The position numbers were made by a program, and so were the translations under genes. Under the pieces are notes generated by a model. The model searched no databases, was not told the DNA's origin, and worked only from the letters and a program-made list of their open reading frames with translations. Positions 13,773 to 22,422 of a stretch of DNA of 64,000 bases are shown one piece after another. Position 1 is the first letter of the stretch. Each line of letters starts with the position of its first letter. The stretch is from a virus, in IMG/VR virus record IMGVR_UViG_3300030104_003924, positions 6,647 through 70,646 of that record. One strand, written 5' to 3'.

Positions 13773-14258
13773 ATGGGATACAAAATGAAAGGGTTTAGCG
13801 GATTTGGAAACTCTCCAGCAAAACAAAAAAAAGACACTACAAGAACATATCCACCAAGCTATACTAAAGAAGATATAAAGTTTTTAAAAGAACAACGCGA
13901 AGACGTTGTTAGATATGAAGATCTAGACGAGAAAGGTAAAGCTATATGGAGAAAACAAGGTAAACCAGTACCTAAAAAGAAAAAATCTCCAGCTAAACAA
14001 GAGGGGCCAATAGATAAAAAACAGATTAAATTACAACCATCTGAACATAAAGACACTTGGGTGTACGATCCAACTAAAGATGATAAATCATCTGCTTATA
14101 GGAAGAGAACAGAAAGAATCATAGATCTAGAAGAGAGAATTGGTTTTATTGATGAAGATGCTAATGCTTCTGGTAAACCTTTAACAAAACAACAAAAGAA
14201 AGATCAAGCTAAACTAAGACAAGAATTAGCAATATTAAGAAAATCTAAACATAAATAA
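13773..14258 (+). CDS. SPAK-tag basic protein with internal SPAKQ
   Basis: 161 residues beginning MGYKMKGFSGFGNSPAKQ, with a second KKKKSPAKQEG near residue 75. It is lysine-rich, and the C-terminal half is predicted mainly helical (IDLEERIGFIDEDANASG, QQKKDQAKLRQELAILRKSK). Probably follows the previous gene in the same transcript. Function unknown. Confidence 0.55.
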   Translation: MGYKMKGFSGFGNSPAKQKKDTTRTYPPSYTKEDIKFLKEQREDVVRYEDLDEKGKAIWRKQGKPVPKKKKSPAKQEGPIDKKQIKLQPSEHKDTWVYDPTKDDKSSAYRKRTERIIDLEERIGFIDEDANASGKPLTKQQKKDQAKLRQELAILRKSKHK

Positions 14259-14259
14259 T

Positions 14260-14670
14260 ATGTCATATAAAATGAAAGGTTTTAGCGGATTTAAAGGATC
14301 TCCAGCTAAACAGAAAAAAAAGAAAGGTGGAGATGAATTTGGTAAAATTAAAAAAGGAGAATATCCTAATTTAGTAGAAGACCAAAGTAAAGTTCAGAAA
14401 GATAAAAAAGGACTTTTCACAACTGGAATTGGTGATCATGGTCATCATAGTGTAACTGACACAACTAGATATCCTCAAGGATTCTCTGATTGGCAAGGAG
14501 AGATAAAAGAAGGTAATTATATAGATGAGACAACTCACGAGGCTTGGGGCGGTGTAGATGTTGAAGATCATTCTGAAAAAGCAAATAAAGAAGGTCAAAA
14601 AGCTACTGGTAAAAGAAAAGTTTATAATAAGAAAACTGGCAAGTACGAGGACTATAAAAAGAAAAAATAA
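14260..14670 (+). CDS. SPAK-tag basic protein
   Basis: 136 residues beginning MSYKMKGFSGFKGSPAKQ. The middle has a His/Gly/Asp-rich stretch (GIGDHGHHSVTDTTRYPQGF) that might bind metal; the end is NKKTGKYEDYKKKK. Its stop overlaps the holin-like gene start as TAATG. Unknown function. Confidence 0.55.
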   Translation: MSYKMKGFSGFKGSPAKQKKKKGGDEFGKIKKGEYPNLVEDQSKVQKDKKGLFTTGIGDHGHHSVTDTTRYPQGFSDWQGEIKEGNYIDETTHEAWGGVDVEDHSEKANKEGQKATGKRKVYNKKTGKYEDYKKKK

Positions 14671-15056
14671 TGTTAGGACAATTGTTTTCAGGAGGAGCTG
14701 CTGATTTAGTAAAAGGTATAGGAGGCGTTGTAGATAATCTACACACGTCAGCTGAAGAAAAACTAGAAGCAGAAAGAAAAATAAAAGAATTAATTGCTAA
14801 CTACGAGGTTGAAATGGAGAAAAACATTACAGCTAGATGGGAGGCAGATTTAAAATCAGATTCATGGCTTAGTAAAAATGTTAGGCCACTAGTATTAATA
14901 TTTTTAATAGTATGCACCATGCTATTAATATTTATAGACGCAGGTGCATTAAAATTTGAAGTTAAATCATCATGGGTTGACTTACTTCAATTAGTATTAA
15001 TAACTGTGATCGGCGCGTATTTTGGCGGACGATCTTTTGAAAAAGTAAAAAAATAA
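14670..15056 (+). CDS. Holin of the 3TM type
   Basis: 128 residues. An N-terminal amphipathic part, a charged helix (EEKLEAERKIKELIANYEVE), then WLSKNVRPLVLIFLIVCTML and LLQLVLITVIGAYFGG spans before the basic tail RSFEKVKK. The pattern K(S)xxWLxxxxRPL followed by two membrane spans is characteristic of the phage 3TM holin family. It would permeabilise the inner membrane at lysis. It is far from the M15 lysin (59658), an unusual separation. Confidence 0.65.
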   Translation: MLGQLFSGGAADLVKGIGGVVDNLHTSAEEKLEAERKIKELIANYEVEMEKNITARWEADLKSDSWLSKNVRPLVLIFLIVCTMLLIFIDAGALKFEVKSSWVDLLQLVLITVIGAYFGGRSFEKVKK

Positions 15057-15060
15057 AATT

Positions 15061-15648
15061 ATGGGACAAAATTCAACAGAAGTCGCTTATGGCTTCGGAC
15101 AAATGGGTAGCGCGTATTCTGGTAACGCAGCTAACAAAATAACTGCTCCACATGGAATGGTTATTGTAGCTATTCAATTTTTAGCGGATAACACTTTAGA
15201 TGAGTTAACAGCTGAAACGCCTGCTAATGCGGTTTTCCCGGGTTACACAACAGTTGCTCACGCAGGAACAGTTACAGACACAGTAGACGAAGGTGGTGGT
15301 GTTTCTGGCGCGGCCACGTTTACCATGGACACTAGTTATATTACAAAAGGATATGAGGTTGGTTGGTATGTAGATGGTGTTGGTGTTCCTTATGGAACTA
15401 AAGTAGCGGCTGTTAATGTTGGTAGCTCTAATGTGGAAATAACACTAGATACCAATGTAACATTAAGTGATGCTCAAACTTTGTATTTTACAAACCCAGC
15501 AACAACAGGTGTTGGTACGGGTGGCGAAGCTTTTACAACTGGCACTGATACTAAATTTCCAAAAGGATTAACAATAGTTGGCAGATGGGTATCTGTAACT
15601 CCAGAGACAGATGACGATGGGGGTATAATTGCTTACTTTGGTATATAA
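15061..15648 (+). CDS. Virion protein with beta-module
   Basis: 195 residues beginning MGQNSTEVAYGFGQMGSAYS. The central segment GYEVGWYVDGVGVPYGTKVA ... VTLSDAQTLYF is a beta-module of the type xVGDxVxGxGVPxGTxV that also appears in the 55165-55827 protein. No signal peptide. Likely a capsid or tail surface protein; the stop overlaps the next start. Confidence 0.5.
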   Translation: MGQNSTEVAYGFGQMGSAYSGNAANKITAPHGMVIVAIQFLADNTLDELTAETPANAVFPGYTTVAHAGTVTDTVDEGGGVSGAATFTMDTSYITKGYEVGWYVDGVGVPYGTKVAAVNVGSSNVEITLDTNVTLSDAQTLYFTNPATTGVGTGGEAFTTGTDTKFPKGLTIVGRWVSVTPETDDDGGIIAYFGI

Positions 15649-16433
15649 TGTTAGGATTAGGACATAATATAGCTACACCAATGGTAAGTGGGGAAATCCC
15701 ATATTCAAACGACTATTATTACACGGGAACTCATGCTACCGCCGCGTTTGTTAATACAAACTCTGCTATGCAATCATTATTTAGAAGTTCCTGGACGTTT
15801 TCTGGTTGGTTTAATTGGGACGATGGACAAACTAACCCTCCAAACGGAATAATGGGAGCTTTACACGACTCTAACAACTCTATTGCAATCTCTACTACTA
15901 AAAATGACTCTAAAGTGATTGTAAGTTATAAAGCTAATGGAGACCTACACTTCAATACAACAGATGCAGTTTGTTGGTTGAATGGACCCACTGGTTGGGT
16001 TCATGTCGCTGTTTCAATGAACATGGATCCCGGTGGAAATGTAGGCAGTGTAATCTATATAGATGGATCTGCGGTATCTTCAACAGCCTCTGCAACTTGT
16101 ACTACATCAAACGCGGGATCATTTACAAATACTACAAATATATTTATTGGCGGAGCTAATAACGCTGGTACTGGAGCTGTAGAAAGTCTTCGAGGCGATA
16201 TGGATGAAGTAGCTTTTCATTCCATAGCAATGGGAGGAGCTCAGATAGCGGAGCTTTATAACGGAGGAGTATCACTTGATTTAAGAACAATTTCCACTTC
16301 TGGCGATCTCGTGCATTATTATACATTTAACGAGCAAAATGGTTATGATGATGGCACTGCAGGGTCACATGCTACTTTCGCTGAAGAAGGTTACGCTTTT
16401 AACGCACATTCAACACCAACATCAGCACCATAA
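15648..16433 (+). CDS. LamG / concanavalin A-like lectin domain protein
   Basis: 261 residues, dominated by a LamG-type jelly roll: SWTFSGWFNWDDG near residue 48, WVHVAVSMN, SVIYIDGSAV, IFIGGANN, DMDEVAFHSIAMGGAQIAEL and YYTFNEQNG close to the C-terminus. Such domains bind carbohydrates; in a virion it could decorate the particle or help attach to surface glycans. It lies just upstream of the packaging genes and is coupled by TAATG to the previous gene. Confidence 0.7.
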   Translation: MLGLGHNIATPMVSGEIPYSNDYYYTGTHATAAFVNTNSAMQSLFRSSWTFSGWFNWDDGQTNPPNGIMGALHDSNNSIAISTTKNDSKVIVSYKANGDLHFNTTDAVCWLNGPTGWVHVAVSMNMDPGGNVGSVIYIDGSAVSSTASATCTTSNAGSFTNTTNIFIGGANNAGTGAVESLRGDMDEVAFHSIAMGGAQIAELYNGGVSLDLRTISTSGDLVHYYTFNEQNGYDDGTAGSHATFAEEGYAFNAHSTPTSAP

Positions 16434-16468
16434 CATAACAAATAAATAATTAACTTAAATTAAATAAA

Positions 16469-16762
16469 ATGACAAAAAAAGAAGAGGTTCTGGACCTTAA
16501 ACCAGAAAAAATTAACGAAGAAGAATTAACTCGTTTGCAGAATACAATAAGAACTATGGATAGGTTAACTTCTGATGTAGGTAGACTTGAAATGCAAAAA
16601 TATACAGTAATGACAAGTATAGAAAAAGTTCAAGGAGAGATACAGGGGTTGAGAGAAGAATTTATGAAAACTTATGGAACTGATAACGTTAACATTCAAA
16701 CGGGTGAATTAGCTTATCCTAAAGAAGAAAAAGAAAATGGCGAAGCTGATAAGAAAGATTAG
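16469..16762 (+). CDS. 97-aa coiled-coil protein
   Basis: Begins MTKKEEVLDLKPEKINEEEL; residues 18-68 form a continuous heptad-like helix (LTRLQNTIRTMDRLTSDVGR...). Acidic C-terminus. Overlaps the next gene by 26 bases. A small head-assembly factor is possible from position; no family recognised. Confidence 0.55.
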   Translation: MTKKEEVLDLKPEKINEEELTRLQNTIRTMDRLTSDVGRLEMQKYTVMTSIEKVQGEIQGLREEFMKTYGTDNVNIQTGELAYPKEEKENGEADKKD

Positions 16763-16958
16763 TGTAGGTAAAGACTACAAGAACGACGCTATGCACTACG
16801 CTGTTGGCCAAGAAGTTTATGGTGGACACACTATTTGTGATATATTAGAAGAAGACGACAAGTATTCTATTTACATAAAAAAGAACAAAGATGTGTTACC
16901 TTGGAAAGACTTCAATAAAAACATGGCTGTGTCTATAGAATATAATCTTGAATACTAA
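16737..16958 (+). CDS. 73-aa hypothetical protein
   Basis: Begins MAKLIRKISVGKDYKNDAMH and contains YAVGQEVYGGHTICDILEED, an all-beta-looking small protein ending SIEYNLEY. Conserved-looking in marine phages as I recall them, with no known function. The start overlaps the previous gene and the stop overlaps the next start (TAATG). Confidence 0.55.
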   Translation: MAKLIRKISVGKDYKNDAMHYAVGQEVYGGHTICDILEEDDKYSIYIKKNKDVLPWKDFNKNMAVSIEYNLEY

Positions 16959-17548
16959 TGAAGAGTGTTTACAACTTTGTTGTAACGCCAAAAGGAAAAA
17001 GATATAATAACACTAAAAAAGTTGGAGATTCAGAGTTAATACTTAACACAGAGATATTCAACCATCAATATGTAAATAAAGAAGCAATAGTTATATCAAC
17101 TCCAATTATTGGTGATACAAATATAAAAGCTGGAGATACAGTTATTGTTCATCATAACATATTTCGTAGGTGGCACAACGTAAAAGGTATTGAGAAGAAT
17201 AGTAGATCATATTTCAATGAAGATACTTATTTTATAAACCACGATCAAATCTTTTTATACAAAAGAAATGACAAGTGGATAGCTCCAAAAGGTTATTGTT
17301 TTATAAAACCTTTAAAAGCTGTAGATCAATTTAATATTGAATCTGAAAAACCATTACAAGGTATTGTAAAGTACTCAGACGGCACAATAGAGATTGGAGA
17401 TTTAGTAGGATATGTACCAAGGACTCAATCTGAGTTTATCGTAGATGGAGAAAGATTATATAGAGTTTTATCAAATTTAATTACAATCAAATATGAATAT
17501 CAAGGAAACGAAGAAGAATATAATCCAAGCTGGGCAAAGAGCAGTTGA
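16958..17548 (+). CDS. Protein with possible tandem GroES-like folds
   Basis: 196 residues. Two halves have the same strand order: VYNFVVTPKGKRYN ... IKAGDTVIVHHNIFRRW ... TYFINHDQIFLYK, then YCFIKPLKAVDQF ... GIVKYSDGTIEIGDLVGYVP ... GERLYRVLSNLITIKY. The xVxPx ... GxV ... IxxGDxVxx ... xxYRVxxxxI layout resembles GroES. I therefore suggest a duplicated GroES-like protein; this is pattern matching, not a proven homology. It sits just before the terminase genes in a genome that also carries groEL-groES, so it might be a dedicated co-chaperonin or a structural protein with the same fold. Confidence 0.45.
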   Translation: MKSVYNFVVTPKGKRYNNTKKVGDSELILNTEIFNHQYVNKEAIVISTPIIGDTNIKAGDTVIVHHNIFRRWHNVKGIEKNSRSYFNEDTYFINHDQIFLYKRNDKWIAPKGYCFIKPLKAVDQFNIESEKPLQGIVKYSDGTIEIGDLVGYVPRTQSEFIVDGERLYRVLSNLITIKYEYQGNEEEYNPSWAKSS

Positions 17549-17768
17549 AGAACTGATTAAAGTTGCGAAAGAACCGATTGTAGATTCAGACGACGACATA
17601 TCAGCAGATAGACTAAAAAATGCAGCAGCTACTAAAAAGTTAGCAATATTTGACGCATTTGAAATACTTAACAGAATTCAAGAAGAAGAGCAATTACTTG
17701 AGGGCAAAGCACCTGAAGAGGCAAAGAAAACGGTCTTTAGAGGATTCGCAGAAGGCAGATCTAAGTAA
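17493..17768 (+). CDS. Possible small terminase subunit
   Basis: 91 residues, mainly helical (MNIKETKKNIIQAGQRAVEE; KLAIFDAFEILNRIQEEEQL). It overlaps the upstream gene by 56 bases and the terminase ATG by one base, exactly where a TerS gene is expected. It is short for TerS and no helix-turn-helix is obvious, so this assignment rests on position and helical composition. Confidence 0.4.
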   Translation: MNIKETKKNIIQAGQRAVEELIKVAKEPIVDSDDDISADRLKNAAATKKLAIFDAFEILNRIQEEEQLLEGKAPEEAKKTVFRGFAEGRSK

Positions 17769-19984
17769 TGTACGAGCAAAGTTTAGTTAAAATAATAGAA
17801 CCTATTAAACGCACGACTATAAGTCGGCTTAACAAATCTAAAAAATGGAAATATGGATACAATAAAGAACACGATGTCATCGTTATATCAAAAACTGGTA
17901 AAATTGGTGAAATACTTGAAATACAAAACTTGCGCATTGCTTTACCGTTGCAACCAAAAGACGTGTACGTGCACCCTAAAAACAAATGGGTAAAACAAGA
18001 ACAACCAAAAGAATTATCTCGTCTAAAAAATATATTTGATTGGAGAAATTATCCAGAAGAAAATAAAGAACAATGGTTTGATTATATAGACGAGGAATTT
18101 AAAAGAAGAGACGAAGGATTTTGGTTTACAAATAGCGGTAAACCAACTTATATAGTGGGCACGCACTACATGTATTTACAATGGAGTAAAATAGATGTTG
18201 GTGCACCTGATTTTAGAGAAGCAAATAGATTGTTCTTTATATTTTGGGAAGCTTGCAAGGCAGACAAAAGATGTTATGGAATGTGTTATTTGAAAAACAG
18301 ACGATCTGGGTTTTCTTTCATGAGTTCTGCCGAAACAGTAAACCAAGCAACTTTAGCAAGTGATAGCAGGTTTGGTATATTATCTAAAACTGGTGCGGAC
18401 GCGAAAAAGATGTTTACGGATAAAGTTGTACCTATTAGCATAAATTATCCATTCTTTTTTAAACCGATTCAAGATGGTATGGATCGTCCGAAATCGGAAT
18501 TAGCATATAGAGTTCCTGCTAGTAAATTTACTAGAAAGAAAATGTCTGCTACAGATGGCATGGAAGATGTTGAAGGTTTAGATACAACTATTGATTGGAA
18601 GAACACTGGTGATAATAGTTATGACGGTGAAAAATTAGCGTTACTAGTACATGATGAAAGTGGTAAATGGGAAAGACCCGATAATATATTAAACAACTGG
18701 AGAGTTACAAAAACGTGTTTACGATTAGGTAGTAGAATAGTTGGTAAATGCATGATGGGCTCAACTTCAAATGCATTAGACAAAGGTGGGGACAACTTTA
18801 AAAAACTATATAACGCTTCAGACGTCACGAAAAGAAATAGAAATGGACAAACAAAATCTGGTTTATATTCTTTGTTTATCCCAATGGAGTGGAACTACGA
18901 AGGATTTATTGATGAACACGGACATCCAGTCTTTGATAATCCAAGTGATGATGTACTCGGACCAGACGGTGAATTAATAGACATTGGTATTATAGAGCAT
19001 TGGCAAAATGAAGCCGATGGTTTAAAAGGAGATCACGATGCTTTAAATGAGTTTTATAGACAGTTTCCAAAAACTACTGAACACGCGTTTAGAGATGAGG
19101 CTAAAGGAAGTATATTTAACTTAGTAAAAATATACGAGCAGATAGATTATAACGATGAAATGTCTAGGACATTAGGTTTGACAACCGGTAACTTTCAATG
19201 GGTAAATGGAATAAAAGATACACAGGTGATATTTTACCCAGATCAAAAAGGTAGATTTAACATAACTTGGGTTCCACCTCAGCATTTACAAAATAATATC
19301 GTTTTAAAAAATGGTTTAAAATATCCGGGTAACGAGCACATGGGAGCTTTTGGCTGTGATAGTTACGATATATCAGGAACCGTAGATGGTGTAGGATCTA
19401 AAGGAGCATTACACGGTTTAACTAAGTTTAGCATGGAAGATGCTCCTGCAAACACATTCTTTTTAGAATACTTATCAAGACCGCCTACGGCGGAAATATT
19501 CTTTGAAGATATGTTAATGGCATTAGTATTTTATGGAATGCCAATATTAGCAGAGAATAATAAACCTCGACTTTTATATTATTTAAGACGTAGAGGATAT
19601 AGAGGGTTTAGTATGAATAGACCTGATAAGATATGGAATAAATTATCTGTTGCAGAAAAAGAAGTTGGTGGTATACCGAACTCAAGTGAAGATATAAAAC
19701 AAGCACACGCCGCAGCAATCGAAATGTATATACAAAGCCACGTGGGGTTACAGCGAGATGGAAATCTTGGTAATATGTATTTTAATAGAACCTTAAACGA
19801 TTGGAGTAGATTTGATATAACAAAGAGAACAAAATACGATGCGACGATAAGTTCAGGTTTAGCTATTATGGCTAACAATAGGCATTTATACGCACCAAAT
19901 GCTAAAATAGAAAAACCAAAATTAAATATACATATTTCTAGATATTCAAATAGTGGAAATACGTCAAAAATAATAGAAAAATAA
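17768..19984 (+). CDS. terL: Terminase large subunit
   Basis: 738 residues. The ATPase part has a variant Walker A, LKNRRSGFSF (about 175-184, with Phe where Lys is usual), and a Walker B ALLVHDESGKW (about 290-300), followed by the coupling-type MGSTSNA. The C-terminal nuclease region has GAFGCDSYD (about 525-534), the expected first metal-binding Asp. It would cut and translocate DNA into proheads at the portal. Position directly before the portal gene agrees. Family call is firm by motif order, although the Walker A is divergent. Confidence 0.85.
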   Translation: MYEQSLVKIIEPIKRTTISRLNKSKKWKYGYNKEHDVIVISKTGKIGEILEIQNLRIALPLQPKDVYVHPKNKWVKQEQPKELSRLKNIFDWRNYPEENKEQWFDYIDEEFKRRDEGFWFTNSGKPTYIVGTHYMYLQWSKIDVGAPDFREANRLFFIFWEACKADKRCYGMCYLKNRRSGFSFMSSAETVNQATLASDSRFGILSKTGADAKKMFTDKVVPISINYPFFFKPIQDGMDRPKSELAYRVPASKFTRKKMSATDGMEDVEGLDTTIDWKNTGDNSYDGEKLALLVHDESGKWERPDNILNNWRVTKTCLRLGSRIVGKCMMGSTSNALDKGGDNFKKLYNASDVTKRNRNGQTKSGLYSLFIPMEWNYEGFIDEHGHPVFDNPSDDVLGPDGELIDIGIIEHWQNEADGLKGDHDALNEFYRQFPKTTEHAFRDEAKGSIFNLVKIYEQIDYNDEMSRTLGLTTGNFQWVNGIKDTQVIFYPDQKGRFNITWVPPQHLQNNIVLKNGLKYPGNEHMGAFGCDSYDISGTVDGVGSKGALHGLTKFSMEDAPANTFFLEYLSRPPTAEIFFEDMLMALVFYGMPILAENNKPRLLYYLRRRGYRGFSMNRPDKIWNKLSVAEKEVGGIPNSSEDIKQAHAAAIEMYIQSHVGLQRDGNLGNMYFNRTLNDWSRFDITKRTKYDATISSGLAIMANNRHLYAPNAKIEKPKLNIHISRYSNSGNTSKIIEK

Positions 19985-19987
19985 GAT

Positions 19988-22387
19988 ATGTCAACATTTA
20001 AAAATCGTAATTTCCCGAGTCAAGTAGTGAGTGATGTAGAGAAGATTAGCTACGAGTATGGTTTAAAAGTTGCGAAAGCTATAGAGGCAGAGTGGTTTGA
20101 AGAAAATACCACGTCTAACAGATGGAAAAATAATCATAACGACTTTCACAATTTAAGATTATACGCTAGGGGAGAGCAATCTATTCAAAAATATAAAGAT
20201 GAATTATCTATCAATGGTGATTTATCCTATTTAAATTTAGATTGGAAACCAGTTCCTATCATACCTAAATTCGTAGATATTCTAGTGAATGGTATGACAC
20301 AGAGAAATTATGACATAAAGGCTTATTCTCAAGATCCTTATGGCGTTGGTAGAAGAACTGCTTATATGGACGCTATATTAAAAGACATGCGTGCTAAAGA
20401 GTTAAACGATTACGTTAAACAAGCATTTAGTATAAATTTATATAGTAGTGATCCAGAAGAACTTCCACAAACAGAAGAAGAATTAAAGCTGCACATGCAA
20501 TTGACATATAAGCAAAGTGTTGAATTAGCAGAAGAACAAGCATTAAATACTTTATTCGAAGGTAATAATTACGATTTAACTAGAAAACGTTTTTATTATG
20601 ATTTAGCCGTTCTTGGAATTGGCGCTGTAAAAACCTCATTTAACACCTCTGAAGGTGTTGTTATAGATTATGTCGATCCTGCTAATCTAGTTTACTCTCA
20701 CACAGATTCTCCTTATTTTGATGATATATATTACGTTGGTGAAGTTAAAACTATTCCTATAAATGAATTGGTTAAGCAATTTCCGTTTTTAGAAAATGAA
20801 GATATTGAAGAAATATTAAATACTAAAACTTACAATAGAGGTAATTATAATAGATTAAACTCTTTAGACAACGAAGATAATAATAAAGTTCAAGTTTTAT
20901 ATTTTAATTATAAAACTTATATGAACGAAGTTTATAAAGTTAAGCAAACAGGTAGTGGTTCTGAAAGAGCAATACAAAAAGATGATACTTTTAACCCACC
21001 AGAAGGAATGGAAGGAGGATATAGTAAAGTTGCTAGATCTATAGAATGTCTTTACGATGGGGCTATAATTCTTGGCACCGATAAATTACTTAAGTGGGAG
21101 ATGGCAAAAAATATGCTACGTCCAAAAAGTGATTTTACTAAAGTGAAAATGAATTATTCTATAGTAGCGCCAAGAATGTATGATGGTAAAATAGAATCTT
21201 TAGTTAGTAGAATAACTGGTTTTGCCGACATGATACAGTTGACTCATCTAAAATTACAACAAGTATTATCTAGAATGGTTCCTGATGGTGTTTATATGGA
21301 TGCAGATGGTTTAGCTGAAATAGATTTAGGTAATGGTACGAATTACAATCCACAAGAAGCGTTAAACATGTATTTCCAAACAGGTTCTGTTATCGGTAGA
21401 TCCTTAACCCAAGAAGGTGATATGAACGCTGGTAAAATGCCGATACAAGAAATATCAGGTGGTCAAGGTGCTGGAAATAAAATGCAAGCGCTTATAGGTA
21501 ATTACAATTATTACTTACAAATGATAAGAGATGTAACCGGACTTAACGAAGCTAGAGACGGTAGTAATCCTGATAAGTATTCTTTATTAGGTGTGCAAAA
21601 GCTAGCGGCAGCAAACTCAAATGTGGCAACTAGACATGTCTTACAATCCGGGTTATTCTTAACAGCCTCTGTGGCTGAATGTTTATCACTTAGAATATCA
21701 GATATATTAGAGTACTCTCCAACTAGAGAGGCGTTTATAAGAAGTATCGGGATGCATAATGTCGCTACTCTACAAGAAATAAGTGAATTACACTTATATG
21801 ATTTTGGTATATTCATAGAGTTAGCTCCTGACGAAGAAGAAAAACAAATGTTAGAAAACAACATACAAATGGCCCTTCAACAACAAAGTATTGATTTAGA
21901 AGATGCTATTGATCTTAGAGAGATTAAAAGTGTAAAGTTAGCTAATCAAGTTCTTAAAATAAGAAGAAAAAAGAAACTAGAACGAGATCAACAAATGCAA
22001 CAAGAAAACATGCGGGCTCAAGCTGAAGCAAATGCACAACAACAACAAGCAGCTGCTCAAGCCGAAGTTCAAAAACAACAAGCGTTAACACAATCTCAAA
22101 TATCATTAGAACAAGCTAAAGCTCAAATGGCTTCTCAAACTTTAGTTCAAGAAACTGAAATGAAAAAACAATTAATGGAAATAGAGTTTGGTTATGATAT
22201 GCAGTTAAAAAGAGCTGATGTAGATAATGCTAACCAAAAAGAAACGGAAAAAGAAAACCGTAAAGACGAAAGAACTAGAATTCAAGCAACTCAACAAAGT
22301 GAGATGATTGATCAAAGAAATAACCAAAAACCAGCTAAAAACTTTGAAACTCCAAGTGATGATATGATGGAGGGTTTTAGTCTTTAG
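19988..22387 (+). CDS. Portal protein
   Basis: 799 residues, immediately after the terminase. The body is helical with PKFVDILVNGMTQRNYDIKA near residue 95 and a central region RITGFADMIQLTHLKLQQVL typical of large portals. The last 130 residues are a Gln/Ala-rich coiled coil (QQQQAAAQAEVQKQQAL...). It should form the dodecameric channel for DNA entry and exit. Assigned from size, position and general pattern rather than a single diagnostic motif. Confidence 0.75.
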   Translation: MSTFKNRNFPSQVVSDVEKISYEYGLKVAKAIEAEWFEENTTSNRWKNNHNDFHNLRLYARGEQSIQKYKDELSINGDLSYLNLDWKPVPIIPKFVDILVNGMTQRNYDIKAYSQDPYGVGRRTAYMDAILKDMRAKELNDYVKQAFSINLYSSDPEELPQTEEELKLHMQLTYKQSVELAEEQALNTLFEGNNYDLTRKRFYYDLAVLGIGAVKTSFNTSEGVVIDYVDPANLVYSHTDSPYFDDIYYVGEVKTIPINELVKQFPFLENEDIEEILNTKTYNRGNYNRLNSLDNEDNNKVQVLYFNYKTYMNEVYKVKQTGSGSERAIQKDDTFNPPEGMEGGYSKVARSIECLYDGAIILGTDKLLKWEMAKNMLRPKSDFTKVKMNYSIVAPRMYDGKIESLVSRITGFADMIQLTHLKLQQVLSRMVPDGVYMDADGLAEIDLGNGTNYNPQEALNMYFQTGSVIGRSLTQEGDMNAGKMPIQEISGGQGAGNKMQALIGNYNYYLQMIRDVTGLNEARDGSNPDKYSLLGVQKLAAANSNVATRHVLQSGLFLTASVAECLSLRISDILEYSPTREAFIRSIGMHNVATLQEISELHLYDFGIFIELAPDEEEKQMLENNIQMALQQQSIDLEDAIDLREIKSVKLANQVLKIRRKKKLERDQQMQQENMRAQAEANAQQQQAAAQAEVQKQQALTQSQISLEQAKAQMASQTLVQETEMKKQLMEIEFGYDMQLKRADVDNANQKETEKENRKDERTRIQATQQSEMIDQRNNQKPAKNFETPSDDMMEGFSL

Positions 22388-22422
22388 GATGTAAAATTTA
22401 TTAACTATTATTATATTATATT

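Noticed and set aside
22000-22110. Gln-rich tract as a frameshift or prion-like signal in the portal gene
   Set aside because: The frame continues undisturbed to the stop; Gln/Ala-rich coiled-coil tails are ordinary in large portal proteins.
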